Source: Defluviibacillus sp043739385 (lineage in GTDB: Bacteria > Pseudomonadota > Gammaproteobacteria > Burkholderiales > Burkholderiaceae_C). From it: a stretch of 34,386 nucleotides of DNA. The DNA is taken from contig JAYUED010000149.1 of NCBI GenBank assembly GCA_043739385.1, positions 1-34,386 of the forward strand, written 5' to 3'. Positions 16,320 to 25,889 of this stretch are shown one piece after another. The notes beneath the pieces were generated by a model. It was given only the letters and a program-made list of their open reading frames with translations, had not been told where the DNA came from and searched no databases. Positions within the stretch are counted from its first letter, which is position 1. Each line of letters begins with the position of its first letter. The translations under genes and the position numbers were made by a program.

Positions 16320-17826
16320 TTTAGGAAACAAAGCCCGTTCGGCCATAATCTGGAATGTTGCGTTCAATTTGTTTCGCGATATATTGCAGTTTTGCACCAT
16401 GATCGCACTTGTTCGTCTCTTGAAGCCTGAAAGTTATGGTGAATTCGCTTTGGTTAATAGCGTTCTCGGCCTTTTGAGCATCCTTTCGCATAGCAATTTT
16501 GTTGCGTACACGATTCAGGTAAAAGACGAAGCGGACACACGGTACCAGGATCATTTCTCCGCAAGTGCTGTTTTACAGATTGCACTTTTTGTTATTACCA
16601 ATGTTGTTGCTTACATCCTAAATTTCGTCCCAAAATATTCCACCATTGCTCCTTTTGTTCACGTCATGTCGCTGAATCACCTGGTAGATTGGCCAAGCGA
16701 ATTGCGTAAGCGGATGCTAGAACGGAGCTTTGACTGGAAGAAGCTGCGTTATTTGCAGGCAATTGGCCTAGTAAGCGGTGCCGTTCTAGCGCTAATAATG
16801 GGTTTTTCTGGGACGGGGACGTACGCACTGCTAGTTCCGGGCCTAATAACTTCGCTGCCGTTTATTTTTGACCTGTTTGTCACTGAAGGATGGCGCCCAA
16901 CGTGGGCCTGGTCATGGGCGCATTACAAACCAGCTTGGGATTTTGGAGTCATGCGATTTGGCGGTGGTCTTTCCGTTCGATGCCGTCAATTGTTGGAGTC
17001 CAGCGTGTTGTCGGATGTAATTGGTTTTGCAATGTTAGGCATCTATGGCCGTGCACTGGGTTTGGCACAGATGTTCTGTCAAAAATTTTCCGAACAAATC
17101 CTTGCTGCGATTTATCCGATACTTAGTCGTATTGATGGGAATGCTCACGACTCGGCATATATTGGTGGGCTGATTTTGCGCACAATTGCGTGGGTTTCTA
17201 TTCCTATAGCCATAGTCTTCTCCGCGCTTGCTGAGCCTGTTGTAAATACTGTTTATGGGTCCCAGTGGACACAAGTCTCGGCGCTACTTCCGTGGGCGAT
17301 GGCGTGGGGCGCACTGTCTGCGATTTCTCACGCAACATACATGTTACTTTTGGCAAAACAACAAACTCGAAAATGTACTCATTTGGATTTTTGTATGCTG
17401 ATTGCAACTGGTGCTACATTGATGGGAATTTTGCCGTATGGACTGACTGCATATATTTCTATATTGGCGGTATCACAACTGGCAGCCTCATTTACTATGA
17501 TGAGCTGGTTGGTGCCCCTCAACGCCCTCTCTTGGCGAGGCGTTTGGGATGCATTTTCTCCGCCAGTTTTTGCAGGTTTACCGGCTTGGCTGTTATCAAA
17601 TATATTTGCAAACTACATATTTGGTTCGCGGTTGTCGCCTGTTGTTTTTGCAGTTTTCTGGGGTTTTAGTTTCTGCATAATTTATATCGTAATCATCAGG
17701 CTATTATTTATTCGTCAAATGATGGAGTTAATAATCCACCTGCCCGGTCGAAAAATACTTTCAAAATTTCTCTTCATAAAATTCCCGATACAAAAAATAT
17801 TGCCTCCCCACAAGACGTCATTTTAA
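16312..17826 (+). CDS. wzx: Oligosaccharide flippase (Wzx-type, MATE/MVF superfamily)
   Basis: Polytopic inner-membrane protein of 504 residues, predicted to move the undecaprenyl-diphosphate-linked repeat unit to the periplasmic leaflet. It opens with the typical polysaccharide-transporter start, SSLGNKARSAIIWN then FCTMIALVRLLKPESYGEFALV at about 30-51, and has about twelve to fourteen hydrophobic segments. No catalytic residues are expected. ATG 16312 was chosen; an upstream in-frame TTG at 16297 would add five residues. It overlaps the end of the preceding small ORF and lies about 37 bases before wecB. Its presence with a Wzy-like gene at 24495 indicates a Wzx/Wzy-dependent pathway. It could equally be a lipopolysaccharide-side or capsule-side exporter of the same family. 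Confidence 0.88.
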   Translation: MSSLGNKARSAIIWNVAFNLFRDILQFCTMIALVRLLKPESYGEFALVNSVLGLLSILSHSNFVAYTIQVKDEADTRYQDHFSASAVLQIALFVITNVVAYILNFVPKYSTIAPFVHVMSLNHLVDWPSELRKRMLERSFDWKKLRYLQAIGLVSGAVLALIMGFSGTGTYALLVPGLITSLPFIFDLFVTEGWRPTWAWSWAHYKPAWDFGVMRFGGGLSVRCRQLLESSVLSDVIGFAMLGIYGRALGLAQMFCQKFSEQILAAIYPILSRIDGNAHDSAYIGGLILRTIAWVSIPIAIVFSALAEPVVNTVYGSQWTQVSALLPWAMAWGALSAISHATYMLLLAKQQTRKCTHLDFCMLIATGATLMGILPYGLTAYISILAVSQLAASFTMMSWLVPLNALSWRGVWDAFSPPVFAGLPAWLLSNIFANYIFGSRLSPVVFAVFWGFSFCIIYIVIIRLLFIRQMMELIIHLPGRKILSKFLFIKFPIQKILPPHKTSF

Positions 17827-17862
17827 AATATCTTGCTGCAGAAAAAAGACCTGAGTAGAAAA

Positions 17863-19035
17863 ATGAGTCAAAAGCTATCGAGAGGAACAGGAAATGATGC
17901 CACGGTTGGCCGGGTTTTGGTTATTTTCGGAACGAGACCTGAAGCAATCAAGATGGCCCCTGTTGTCACCGCGCTTCGGCGTCGAACCGAACTTGCCACT
18001 TACGTTTGTGTAACTGGGCAGCATCGTCAGATGCTGGATCAGGTTCTCGACATTTTTGATATAAAGCCTGACTATGACCTAAATCTTATGCGTACAGGGC
18101 AAAGCCTGGAAACAATGACCGCTGAAATCCTGCGGCAGGTTGGTGTTGTGTTGGATGAACTGCAACCACAATGGGTACTGGTTCACGGCGATACGACAAC
18201 AGCTTTTGCGGCTGCGCTTGCGTGCTTCTATCGTGGCATTCGGGTTGGGCATGTCGAAGCTGGTCTGAGAACTGGCGATTTGTACGCGCCATGGCCAGAG
18301 GAGATGAATCGTCGTTTCGTGGATATGGTATCCACCTTACTTTGGGCGCCCACGGCCAAGGCCGCACGAAATCTGCTCAATGAGGGTAAGCAGGCGGATC
18401 AGATAACTGTCACGGGCAATACAGTGATCGACGCACTATTTCATGCGCGCGCGATTCTGACGCAGGATCAAGACTTGCAACTCCGGATGCAACAGAAATT
18501 TTCTTTCCTCAATACTTCCAAACGGCTAATCTTGGTCACTGGCCATCGGCGCGAGAGTTTTTCGGGTGGCTTGAGCGAGCTATGTGCGGCACTCGTGGTG
18601 CTCTCATCCCGACCAGATATTGAGATTGTTTGGCCAGTTCACCTTAATCCGTTAGTACAAGGTGTGGTGACTAGCGCACTCGCTGATCGAGCAAACGTCC
18701 ATTTATTGGCCCCACAGGACTATCTCTCCTTTGTCGAACTTATGTCCCGCTCTTGCTTGATTATTACCGACTCCGGTGGTATTCAAGAAGAGGCCCCTGC
18801 ATTGGACAAACCGGTGCTTGTTGCGCGCGATGTTACTGAACGTCCAGAAGTTCTTGAGTCGGGTGCAGCGCGGCTGATCGGCACAATGCGAGCATCTATT
18901 ATTGCGGGGACTAACTGTATTCTAGACAGTGATGACGAGTATCACCGTATGGCATCTGCCCCAAACCCGTTTGGTGATGGTGGTGCTGCTGAGAGGATAG
19001 TTGGCACGTTGCTTGCGGGTCTCTGTCATGATTAA
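17863..19035 (+). CDS. wecB: UDP-N-acetylglucosamine 2-epimerase (non-hydrolysing)
   Basis: Cytosolic enzyme of 390 residues converting UDP-GlcNAc to UDP-ManNAc. Family motifs are intact: FGTRPEAIKMAPVV near the N-terminus, VTGQHRQMLDQVL, VLVHGDTTTAFAAALA near 100-115, HVEAGLRTGDLYAPWPEE near 127-144, TGHRRESF near 220-230 and SGGIQEEAP near 300. I place the start at ATG 17863; a TTG at 17833 is in frame but lacks support. No UDP-ManNAc dehydrogenase (WecC) is visible, so ManNAc itself or a derivative made elsewhere is probably used. The stop overlaps the next gene's ATG (ATGATTAA). Confidence 0.93.
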   Translation: MSQKLSRGTGNDATVGRVLVIFGTRPEAIKMAPVVTALRRRTELATYVCVTGQHRQMLDQVLDIFDIKPDYDLNLMRTGQSLETMTAEILRQVGVVLDELQPQWVLVHGDTTTAFAAALACFYRGIRVGHVEAGLRTGDLYAPWPEEMNRRFVDMVSTLLWAPTAKAARNLLNEGKQADQITVTGNTVIDALFHARAILTQDQDLQLRMQQKFSFLNTSKRLILVTGHRRESFSGGLSELCAALVVLSSRPDIEIVWPVHLNPLVQGVVTSALADRANVHLLAPQDYLSFVELMSRSCLIITDSGGIQEEAPALDKPVLVARDVTERPEVLESGAARLIGTMRASIIAGTNCILDSDDEYHRMASAPNPFGDGGAAERIVGTLLAGLCHD

Positions 19036-20287
19036 TGGTCATGCAGGCACCTATAAGGTTTGTGTTGTTACCTCAGTACCTGCGGCGCGCGAGCCACGAG
19101 CACCAAAGCATGTTGCGGCTGTGCTGGCGGCCATCCCGGAAGCAGAGGTGTGCTTTATTGATATGGCTGGTGTGGGTCAGTATCTCCCTGACCCACCTGA
19201 CCTACTCGGGCACAGCCGCTTGCGGCGTATAACCTTGCGTGTGCCGACGCTCAAGGGAGCCCCACTCGGCTGGGCTTACCGGAACGTGCGTCTAAAAATT
19301 TCGTCATGGATTTATTCTGTGACCCATTGGGCAACGCCAGAAGTCCTTGGTACCCAAGCAGTTGGGTTGGGACGTGTTCTTAGCCGAATAAAAGCGGACT
19401 TGTACATTGCACACAACGTCGAAACACTGATGCCCGCAGCGATAGCCGCAAAGGCCAATCGGGCAAAACTAATTTTTGACTGCATGGAGTTTTATTCCGA
19501 TATGGGTGACTCGCAGTCCGCGATGGTAGCAGCGGCTACTGCACATATTGAAAAAACTAATTTACCGTGTTGTCATCTCGTTCTTGCTACCAGCGAATGC
19601 CTAGCGGAGGCACTAGCTGATGTCTATAGGATCGCTAAGCCTTTAGTTCTGCTAAATGCCCCTCCCATTACGAAAGCGTTACCTGAAAAACAAGTTTTCA
19701 GCGGGCTTAGATTGTATTGGAGAAACTCAGTTATTGGTTTTGGGCAACGAGGTTTGGATGATGCACTAATAGCGTTAACGCTCTTGCCAAATGATATATG
19801 TCTTTTTCTGCAAGGCAGACTGCCCCTTGATGGAGGGCATGCACTTCGTTCAAGAATCGCAGAACTCGGTTTGTCTCGTCGCGTGACAATATTGCCCCCC
19901 TACGCACTTGGTCAGGCCATTGCTGAAGCTGCGTTATACGATATTGGCTTGTGCATGGAACGGCGCGGGCCTGCAAATCACGAGTACACCGTTTCAAATA
20001 AGTTATTCGATTATATGATGGCAGGATTGGCAGTGGTCGTACCAGATCTGGAGGGATTGACACGCACGGTCAAATACGCCGCGAGTGGTTTGACATATTT
20101 ATCCGGTTCACCCGAGTCACTTGCTGAGCAGATACACTCCTTGTACTCTAATCCAGACCTTCTCAAGAGATTCGCTTCTGCCTCCCGTGCGTACGCGTTG
20201 GAAGAAGGAAACGCTGAGTATGAAATGTCAAAGTTCAAACAAGCTTTAACAGCTTGTGTCGAAAATGCCGGGCACCTTACGTGTTGA
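19028..20287 (+). CDS. Glycosyltransferase, GT4-like
   Basis: GT-B type transferase of 419 residues. The N-terminal half carries AHNVETLMPAAIAAK near 133-147. The C-terminal donor domain carries ILPPYALGQAIAEAALYDIGLC near 291-312 and SNKLFDYMMAGLAVVVPDLEG near 327-347, the usual site of the nucleotide-sugar contact. The classic EGFG motif is replaced by a GPANHEYTVSNK segment, so this is a divergent branch. ATG 19028 overlaps the wecB stop by 8 bases; an upstream in-frame TTG at 19001 is less likely. The donor may be UDP-ManNAc given its neighbour, but that is a guess. It is the last gene before a 0.96 kb gap. Confidence 0.8.
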   Translation: MINGHAGTYKVCVVTSVPAAREPRAPKHVAAVLAAIPEAEVCFIDMAGVGQYLPDPPDLLGHSRLRRITLRVPTLKGAPLGWAYRNVRLKISSWIYSVTHWATPEVLGTQAVGLGRVLSRIKADLYIAHNVETLMPAAIAAKANRAKLIFDCMEFYSDMGDSQSAMVAAATAHIEKTNLPCCHLVLATSECLAEALADVYRIAKPLVLLNAPPITKALPEKQVFSGLRLYWRNSVIGFGQRGLDDALIALTLLPNDICLFLQGRLPLDGGHALRSRIAELGLSRRVTILPPYALGQAIAEAALYDIGLCMERRGPANHEYTVSNKLFDYMMAGLAVVVPDLEGLTRTVKYAASGLTYLSGSPESLAEQIHSLYSNPDLLKRFASASRAYALEEGNAEYEMSKFKQALTACVENAGHLTC

Positions 20288-21246
20288 TGTATCTCGGATG
20301 TCAATATTAATATACATTACTGTAATCTATTGATATATAATTTTAAGGCGCCTTATTTGATAACTCAAATAGAATTTCCTGTGATGTTCTTGCTAACGGT
20401 GTAATGCATGCTGATATAAATTATATTTTGCGGGTGACTGGCGACATTTTGTGTATTTTTGAAAAAGCGGCTGTGGCTGGCACGAAGAAAGCTCAATAAA
20501 GACTTAATTACAGACTGGTTTTGGGTAATACTCTCGTGACTCTAGATGTTCGCCCTGCAAGTGGGACGGGTTAGTCGCGTTGTTGCCAGATGTGTTCGGC
20601 AGAATTGGCGGGTAGTTCAGGCATGGCATCTGGTGCACCTTTAAGAAAGTAATTTACTTGGTTTCAGTCGCAAGTTGCTTTTGGAAAATATACTGGTTCA
20701 ATCATCATTATTGTCAACCCCGGTTTCGCCGTCAAATCGGCAGGCTGCGAGGGGTGGTATGATGACGATATTAATAATATATATTAAGCTTTGCAAAGAT
20801 GTCTTTCTGCGCTGCTGTGGTTTTTTACTGGAATAGCTGACTCCACGAGTATTCTGGAAATCCTCTAATCTAATTAGATGGCGCATGAGGTGATAAAGTC
20901 TGCTGCTAAATAATATGCGCTTTGGTAGTGGGGTATCTGTTGGTTCGATTATTTTATCATCCGCCCCGCAGCCACTTCCGCCTGTCCAATTGTTGCGCTA
21001 TCGCGCATGGCTATATATTTTATTTCGCCGCTCCGAATGCTTTTCGTAGCCTCAAAAAAAATCCTGAAGGCCCTATTCAGCGCAAATAATTTATAGCACT
21101 TAGTAAACGCCTGTTGATGTTCCATCAATCCTCGGTGAAAGAAATTTTACCGACTGGTGATGTGTTGCATTTTTATATATGTGCTGGAAGGTATTGGTGC
21201 GGCGATAGAATGTACAATCTTAATTTATTAATAAGGAACTAGTGAA
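20288..21246 (+). other. AT-rich 0.96 kb stretch without a supported gene
   Basis: Every frame is closed by frequent stops; the longest open stretch is a 62-codon minus frame (20698-20886) with no motif. The segment is rich in TATA-like runs (about 20310-20345 and 20770-20790). It holds a 12-bp palindrome ATCTAATTAGAT at 20868-20879 and a small TTGATG/CATCAA hairpin near 21113-21128. It breaks the chain of overlapping genes in two and probably carries the promoter of the following operon, which I cannot pin down. An AAGGA ribosome site lies just before the next gene. Confidence 0.6.
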
Positions 21247-21978
21247 ATGAAAGATGCGCTTCGAAAACTGTTGCACTTGCTTGGGTATGACTTGTATCGA
21301 TATCCTGCTGCATGCGAGCGACTCATCCCTCATCTAAAAATGTTATTGTCTATTCATAGTATAGATGGAATTCTTGATGTCGGTGCTAATGTTGGCCAGT
21401 TCGCCTTGAGTATGCGTGCGCTGGTTTCATATGTGCCTATTCATTCCTTTGAGCCAAACCCGCACGTTTACAAGATGCTTGCGGATAGAGCCGCGATTGA
21501 CCAGCGTTGGATAACGCATGAATGCGCGCTGGGCCGATCAAACGGAAAAATAATGCTCCATGTAACTGCTGCAAGCGATTTTAGCTCCTGCCGCCCTGCA
21601 AATGAATTTGGCAATCAACGATTTAAAGAAAGCCTGGCTGTTGCGGAGGCTGTCGAGGTTGAGCTTAAGGCGTTGGACGATATGGTTAGCGGTATACCAA
21701 TTTTAACGACTGGAACTAAGTTGCTTCTAAAACTCGATACACAGGGCTTCGATATGGAAGTTTTGATGGGTGCAGTGGCAGTTCTAGAAAATGTACAGGT
21801 CGTTGTCACTGAGGCGTCTCTTCAGCCGATCTATGAAGGGGCCACGCTGTTTCCGGAAGTTCTTGAATTTATGTCGGCAAAAGGATTTGCGCTTTCTGGA
21901 TTTTTTCCAGTCACTCGGAACGACAATCTTGGAATAATTGAATCGGACTGTGTATTTGTGCGGTTAGCTATTCGCTGA
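21247..21978 (+). CDS. FkbM-family S-adenosylmethionine methyltransferase
   Basis: Class I methyltransferase of 243 residues, likely O-methylating a sugar of the repeat unit. The SAM-binding motif I ILDVGANVGQFALSMR is at about 38-53, an acidic loop SFEPNPHVYKML at about 66-77, and the FkbM hallmark LLKLDTQGFDMEVLMGA at about 160-176. ATG 21247 has AAGGA about 9 bases upstream. It is the first gene after the long AT-rich gap, so it probably starts a second transcription unit running to 27872. A second FkbM gene lies at 30776, with a different N-terminus. Confidence 0.88.
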   Translation: MKDALRKLLHLLGYDLYRYPAACERLIPHLKMLLSIHSIDGILDVGANVGQFALSMRALVSYVPIHSFEPNPHVYKMLADRAAIDQRWITHECALGRSNGKIMLHVTAASDFSSCRPANEFGNQRFKESLAVAEAVEVELKALDDMVSGIPILTTGTKLLLKLDTQGFDMEVLMGAVAVLENVQVVVTEASLQPIYEGATLFPEVLEFMSAKGFALSGFFPVTRNDNLGIIESDCVFVRLAIR

Positions 21979-22009
21979 ACACAAGCCGTTTTCTTGGTAT
22001 TCCACGGCT

Positions 22010-23347
22010 ATGTCAGAAAAACGTCTGCTCATCGTTTCGCCTCACTTTCCACCTGTAAACGCAGCTGACATGCATCGTGTGCGTGTATTGCTACCGTACT
22101 TAATAGAGGAAGGTTGGGTAGTTGAAGTGCTGGCGGTTGAGCCAGAACAAATTGCTTTTCCACAAGATACTTGGTTGGTAGATGGGTTGCCAACCAATAT
22201 AAAAGTACACCACGTCAAGGCGTTTGGCTTGGGTTGGTCCCGAATTTTTGCACTCGGTGGACTTGGTCTTCGCGCGTTGCGGTCAACCGGCAAAACCGGC
22301 AATCGTTTGCTTGCGAGTGGCAGTTTCGATTTGGTGTATTTTTCAACCACAGTATTTGACTTGCTTCGATTAGGTCCGGGCTGGAAGAAAAAGTATGGGG
22401 TTCCCTTTGTTTTAGATTATCAAGATCCTTGGGTAAATGACTACTACCGTGAGCACCCTCACGTAATTCCTCCGGGTGGGCGTTTAAAATATGCGATTGT
22501 TAGCGCCATGCATCGCTGGACGGAGCCTCGAGTAATGCGCCACTGCTTGGGTTTTACAAGCGTGTCACCTGCCTATCCAAAGCAGCTTGATAGCCGTTAC
22601 CCATGGTTGCATAGCGTTCCAAGGTTGGTTCAACCATTCCCGGGGGCTCAGCGGGACTTTGATCGTGTCAGCAGTTCCAAAGTGACGAATCGTTTTTTTG
22701 AGGCAACTGATGGCAACATCCACTGGGTTTATATTGGTGTGGTCATTGCAGGCATGTATCCCGCCCTGCGAGCTTTATTTACAGCGATCACGACTGCTAT
22801 GCCGGTGGCGGATCGTCAGCGCCTGCGCGTCCACTTTATCGGTACATCTTATGCGCCAAGTGGGCAGGCGGTACCCAAGGTGTTGCCATTGGCATTTGAG
22901 TGTGGTTTGGGTGATCAAGTTGACGAGCAAACTGACCGAATTCCTTATGTCGAGGCTCTGCGCTGCTTGTTGGATGCGCACGCACTATTGGCGATTGGGT
23001 CCGATGATCCAGGCTATACTGCGTCGAAGATATTTCCATATTTACTTGCGCGCAAGCCTCTTCTTGCGATTTATCACGAGCAAAGTTCGATAACCTCTTT
23101 AATACGTGAGGTCGGTGGGGCGGTTTGTGTGGCGATGACTGACCCACCAAATCTGAATGTCTTGGCATTGGATATCGCATCGTGCTGGGTATCTGGAAGC
23201 CAATATTCTGTCACTCTACCGCTTGACGTGGAGGCTTTTGAACCCTACACGGATCAGGGCGCTGCCAAAGCGCTGAGTCAATTTTTTCATCGATGCTTGT
23301 CGGATGCATCAAAACCAACTGTCAAAAAAAAATGTCCTATAAGTTAG
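22010..23347 (+). CDS. Glycosyltransferase, GT4-like (divergent)
   Basis: Protein of 445 residues. The N-terminus (RLLIVSPHFPPVNAADMHRVRVLLPYL) is the pattern of GT4-like glycosyltransferases that begin with a Pro-rich strand turn followed by a helix. FVLDYQDPWVNDYY near 140-153 is also typical. The C-terminal domain has YTASKIFPYLLARKPLLAI near 335-355, the equivalent of the nucleotide-binding segment, but lacks the usual EGFG motif. Sugar specificity unknown. It starts about 30 bases after the methyltransferase gene. Its last 16 bases overlap the next glycosyltransferase start. Confidence 0.8.
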   Translation: MSEKRLLIVSPHFPPVNAADMHRVRVLLPYLIEEGWVVEVLAVEPEQIAFPQDTWLVDGLPTNIKVHHVKAFGLGWSRIFALGGLGLRALRSTGKTGNRLLASGSFDLVYFSTTVFDLLRLGPGWKKKYGVPFVLDYQDPWVNDYYREHPHVIPPGGRLKYAIVSAMHRWTEPRVMRHCLGFTSVSPAYPKQLDSRYPWLHSVPRLVQPFPGAQRDFDRVSSSKVTNRFFEATDGNIHWVYIGVVIAGMYPALRALFTAITTAMPVADRQRLRVHFIGTSYAPSGQAVPKVLPLAFECGLGDQVDEQTDRIPYVEALRCLLDAHALLAIGSDDPGYTASKIFPYLLARKPLLAIYHEQSSITSLIREVGGAVCVAMTDPPNLNVLALDIASCWVSGSQYSVTLPLDVEAFEPYTDQGAAKALSQFFHRCLSDASKPTVKKKCPIS

Positions 23348-24498
23348 GCATTTTTACCAGCCACCCCATTCAATACCAAGCGCCATTGTTTCGTGAACTG
23401 GCGCGGCAGTGCGATTTGCATGTGTTTTTTGCCCACAAACAAACAGCCCAAGCACAAGCTGCTGCTGGTTTCGGTGTTGCGTTTGAGTGGGATGTCGACT
23501 TGTTGGCGGGCTATGCGCACACATTTTTGCCTAACGTCGCCAAGCATCCTGATACGGGTTCTTTTTTCGGATGCGACACGCCGGAAATTGCTAATCAAAT
23601 CAATGCTGGTGGATTCGATGCGGTCTTGGTTATGGGTTGGCACTTGAAATGTTTTTGGCAGGCTATTCGCGCTTGCCACATCGGAGCAGTGCCCGTATTG
23701 GTGCGAGGGGACTCGCAGCTTGGAACGCCTCGCAGTTGGCTTAAGCACGCCGCAAAAAAAGTTCTTTATCCTTGGGTTATTGGTCAGTTTGATGCCTGCT
23801 TGTATGTAGGCAAACGCAATTATGAATACTTGAGGCATTACGGCGCGCGAGCCGACCGGCTATTTTTTTCACCTCACTGTATTGACACCTTGGCTTTTGG
23901 AGATGCTGCAGTATTGGTTGACCGCAGTGCTTTGCGGGCTAGCTGGGGCTTGAAATTGCAAGACAAAGCGGTTTTGTTTGCTGGCAAATTGGTAGCTGGA
24001 AAACGGCCTGAAGATTTAGTGCGGTCAGTGGCGCAGTTAGGACAACAAGGGCGGCGTGTAGTGCTGGTTTTGGCAGGTGACGGACCCCAACGTCAATACC
24101 TGCAAGACTTGGGTGCGTCTTTGGGTGTGCCTATGGTTTTTCTTGGCTTTTGCAACCAAAGCCGGTTGCCCGCAATTTATCGCGCCGTTGACTTACTGGT
24201 CTTGCCGTCGGCCAGTGAGACATGGGGTTTGGTAGTGAATGAGGCTCTGGCTTGCGGTACGCCCTGCGTGGTGTCGGAAGCATGCGGTTGCGCGCCAGAC
24301 ATGATCAACCCCGGCGTGAGTGGTGAGGTGTTTGAGACCGGCAACACAGAGGCACTCGCTGTAGGGTTGACTAAAGCATTGCGCATTCACCGCGATTCAG
24401 AGCTGCTTGCCGCACATAGCGGGCGCTATTCAGTAGCGGCCACCGCCGCGGGTGTGTTGATGGCAGTGGCAGCTTTGCGACCCGGTACGTCACCATGA
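23332..24498 (+). CDS. Glycosyltransferase family 4 protein
   Basis: GT-B transferase of 388 residues. N-terminal GIFTSHPIQYQAPLFREL at about 5-22 is a common start for this group. The donor domain has LFAGKLVAGKRPEDLVRSVA near 218-237, VLAGDGPQRQYLQDL, and the E-x7-E type motif LPSASETWGLVVNEALACG near 297-315 with SEACGCAPD after it. ATG 23332 follows a run of A residues and overlaps the upstream gene by 16 bases; an upstream in-frame start at 23293 is unlikely because it lies deep in that gene. The TGA stop overlaps the next ATG (ATGA). Confidence 0.88.
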   Translation: MSYKLGIFTSHPIQYQAPLFRELARQCDLHVFFAHKQTAQAQAAAGFGVAFEWDVDLLAGYAHTFLPNVAKHPDTGSFFGCDTPEIANQINAGGFDAVLVMGWHLKCFWQAIRACHIGAVPVLVRGDSQLGTPRSWLKHAAKKVLYPWVIGQFDACLYVGKRNYEYLRHYGARADRLFFSPHCIDTLAFGDAAVLVDRSALRASWGLKLQDKAVLFAGKLVAGKRPEDLVRSVAQLGQQGRRVVLVLAGDGPQRQYLQDLGASLGVPMVFLGFCNQSRLPAIYRAVDLLVLPSASETWGLVVNEALACGTPCVVSEACGCAPDMINPGVSGEVFETGNTEALAVGLTKALRIHRDSELLAAHSGRYSVAATAAGVLMAVAALRPGTSP

Positions 24499-25889
24499 AT
24501 TCATTGCCGGGTTTTATTTTGCAGTTGTTGCTAGTTCTGTTGGCGCTACTCGGTATGGCAGGTGACAACGGCCCGCTTACCGTGTTGGCTGTTGTGGTGC
24601 TGGGAGTTGGTATTCACCTACTGTTTCGACCACGCGTATCTCCGATTTTGCTTTTTATATTTGGCTATCAATGGTTGCAGGCAAGCACCAAGATTTTTCA
24701 GGGGAATTTTTTGGGCGTTCCCATTGATAGTTTGTCAATGTTTGGTGGTGATGTCGCTGGCGCAACAGTTTTGTCTTTGATTAGCCTTTTGTTTTTGGTA
24801 TTTGGCTTGCGTTTGGGTGCTGGCCCTGGCGCTGGTGATGAACCTAAATTGTTGCGAGCCGATGCGTCCGGTAAGCCACTTTTGTATTGGTTTAATTTGT
24901 ACTTGCTTGCTTTTTTAATTGCCCTTGGGATGAGTTTTTTATCCAATTTGGTGCCGGGCATGAGAATTCCATTTCTGGCGTTGGCTTCGCTAAAATGGGC
25001 TTTCTATTGGGCCTTTACTTTTGCTACTTTTAGCCAAGACTCTGGGCCGAAGCGCTTATGGCTTTTGGTTTTTTTATTGGAGTTGATTATGGGGTCTGTT
25101 AGCTATTTCTCAGATTTCAAAACGATCCTGTTCTTTACTTTGCTGGCTATGTTGCCAGCAGGGGTTCGCTTGAGTCCGGTGCGGGTGATGGGTTTATTGG
25201 CCTTGGCCGCATTGACACTTGTACTTGGTGTCGTATGGACTGCGATTAAAACGGATTATCGGGATTTCTTGAGTCAAGGTGAGCGGGCGCAAGTAGTATC
25301 GGTTAGCCATGAAGAGAGTTTTTCCAGTTTACTAACGCTAGTTGGCGATCTTGATGGATTTTCACTTAAAACGGCTGCAATGGATATGGCCGAGCGTGTT
25401 TCATACGTTGACATTTTTGCGCGGGCAGTTGACTACGTTCCGGCGACGAAACCATACCAGTATGGTGCTGTTTGGGGTGACGCAATCCGCAGACCATTTA
25501 TGCCCAGACTTTTCTTCTCAGAAAAAACCGCTATCGATGATTCAAATTTCACCAATGAATTTACTGGATTGAGTTTTGGCAATAATGATTCCGGAACATC
25601 GGTTAGTATCGGTTATATCGGCGAGAGCTATATTGATTTTGGGGCCTTTTTTATGATGACCCCTATATTCATGTTGGGTTTGGGGCTTGGTATTTATTAT
25701 AAATGGATATCTAGTTATCCGGCGGTTGGTGGTTTATTAAGTTCGGGTCTTGCTACTGCGACACTCTACCCGGTGGCTCAGTTAGAAACCAGCATAACGA
25801 AGCTGATTGGTGGGTTGGTGATTTCTATGTTGATGGCCTGGATTTTGGCCCACTGGGGGTTACCCTACATTCGCAGGTTTGAGAAGTAA
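24495..25889 (+). CDS. Probable O-antigen polymerase (Wzy-like) membrane protein
   Basis: Integral membrane protein of 464 residues with about ten to twelve hydrophobic segments and one long periplasmic loop (roughly residues 250-375) containing RDFLSQGERAQVV and GNNDSGTSVSIGYIGESY. Wzy proteins share little sequence, so the assignment rests on topology, on the location between glycosyltransferases, and on the Wzx and WecA-type genes in the same locus. It is more Wzy-like than ligase-like because it lacks the HNDY-type motif seen in the protein at 5837-7372. It is joined to both neighbours by 4-base and 1-base overlaps (ATGA and TAATG), indicating coupled translation. Confidence 0.7.
   Translation: MNSLPGFILQLLLVLLALLGMAGDNGPLTVLAVVVLGVGIHLLFRPRVSPILLFIFGYQWLQASTKIFQGNFLGVPIDSLSMFGGDVAGATVLSLISLLFLVFGLRLGAGPGAGDEPKLLRADASGKPLLYWFNLYLLAFLIALGMSFLSNLVPGMRIPFLALASLKWAFYWAFTFATFSQDSGPKRLWLLVFLLELIMGSVSYFSDFKTILFFTLLAMLPAGVRLSPVRVMGLLALAALTLVLGVVWTAIKTDYRDFLSQGERAQVVSVSHEESFSSLLTLVGDLDGFSLKTAAMDMAERVSYVDIFARAVDYVPATKPYQYGAVWGDAIRRPFMPRLFFSEKTAIDDSNFTNEFTGLSFGNNDSGTSVSIGYIGESYIDFGAFFMMTPIFMLGLGLGIYYKWISSYPAVGGLLSSGLATATLYPVAQLETSITKLIGGLVISMLMAWILAHWGLPYIRRFEK

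Noticed and set aside
20698..20886. 62-codon minus-strand frame in the AT-rich gap
   Set aside because: No ribosome site or motif and no neighbouring gene on that strand; chance length.
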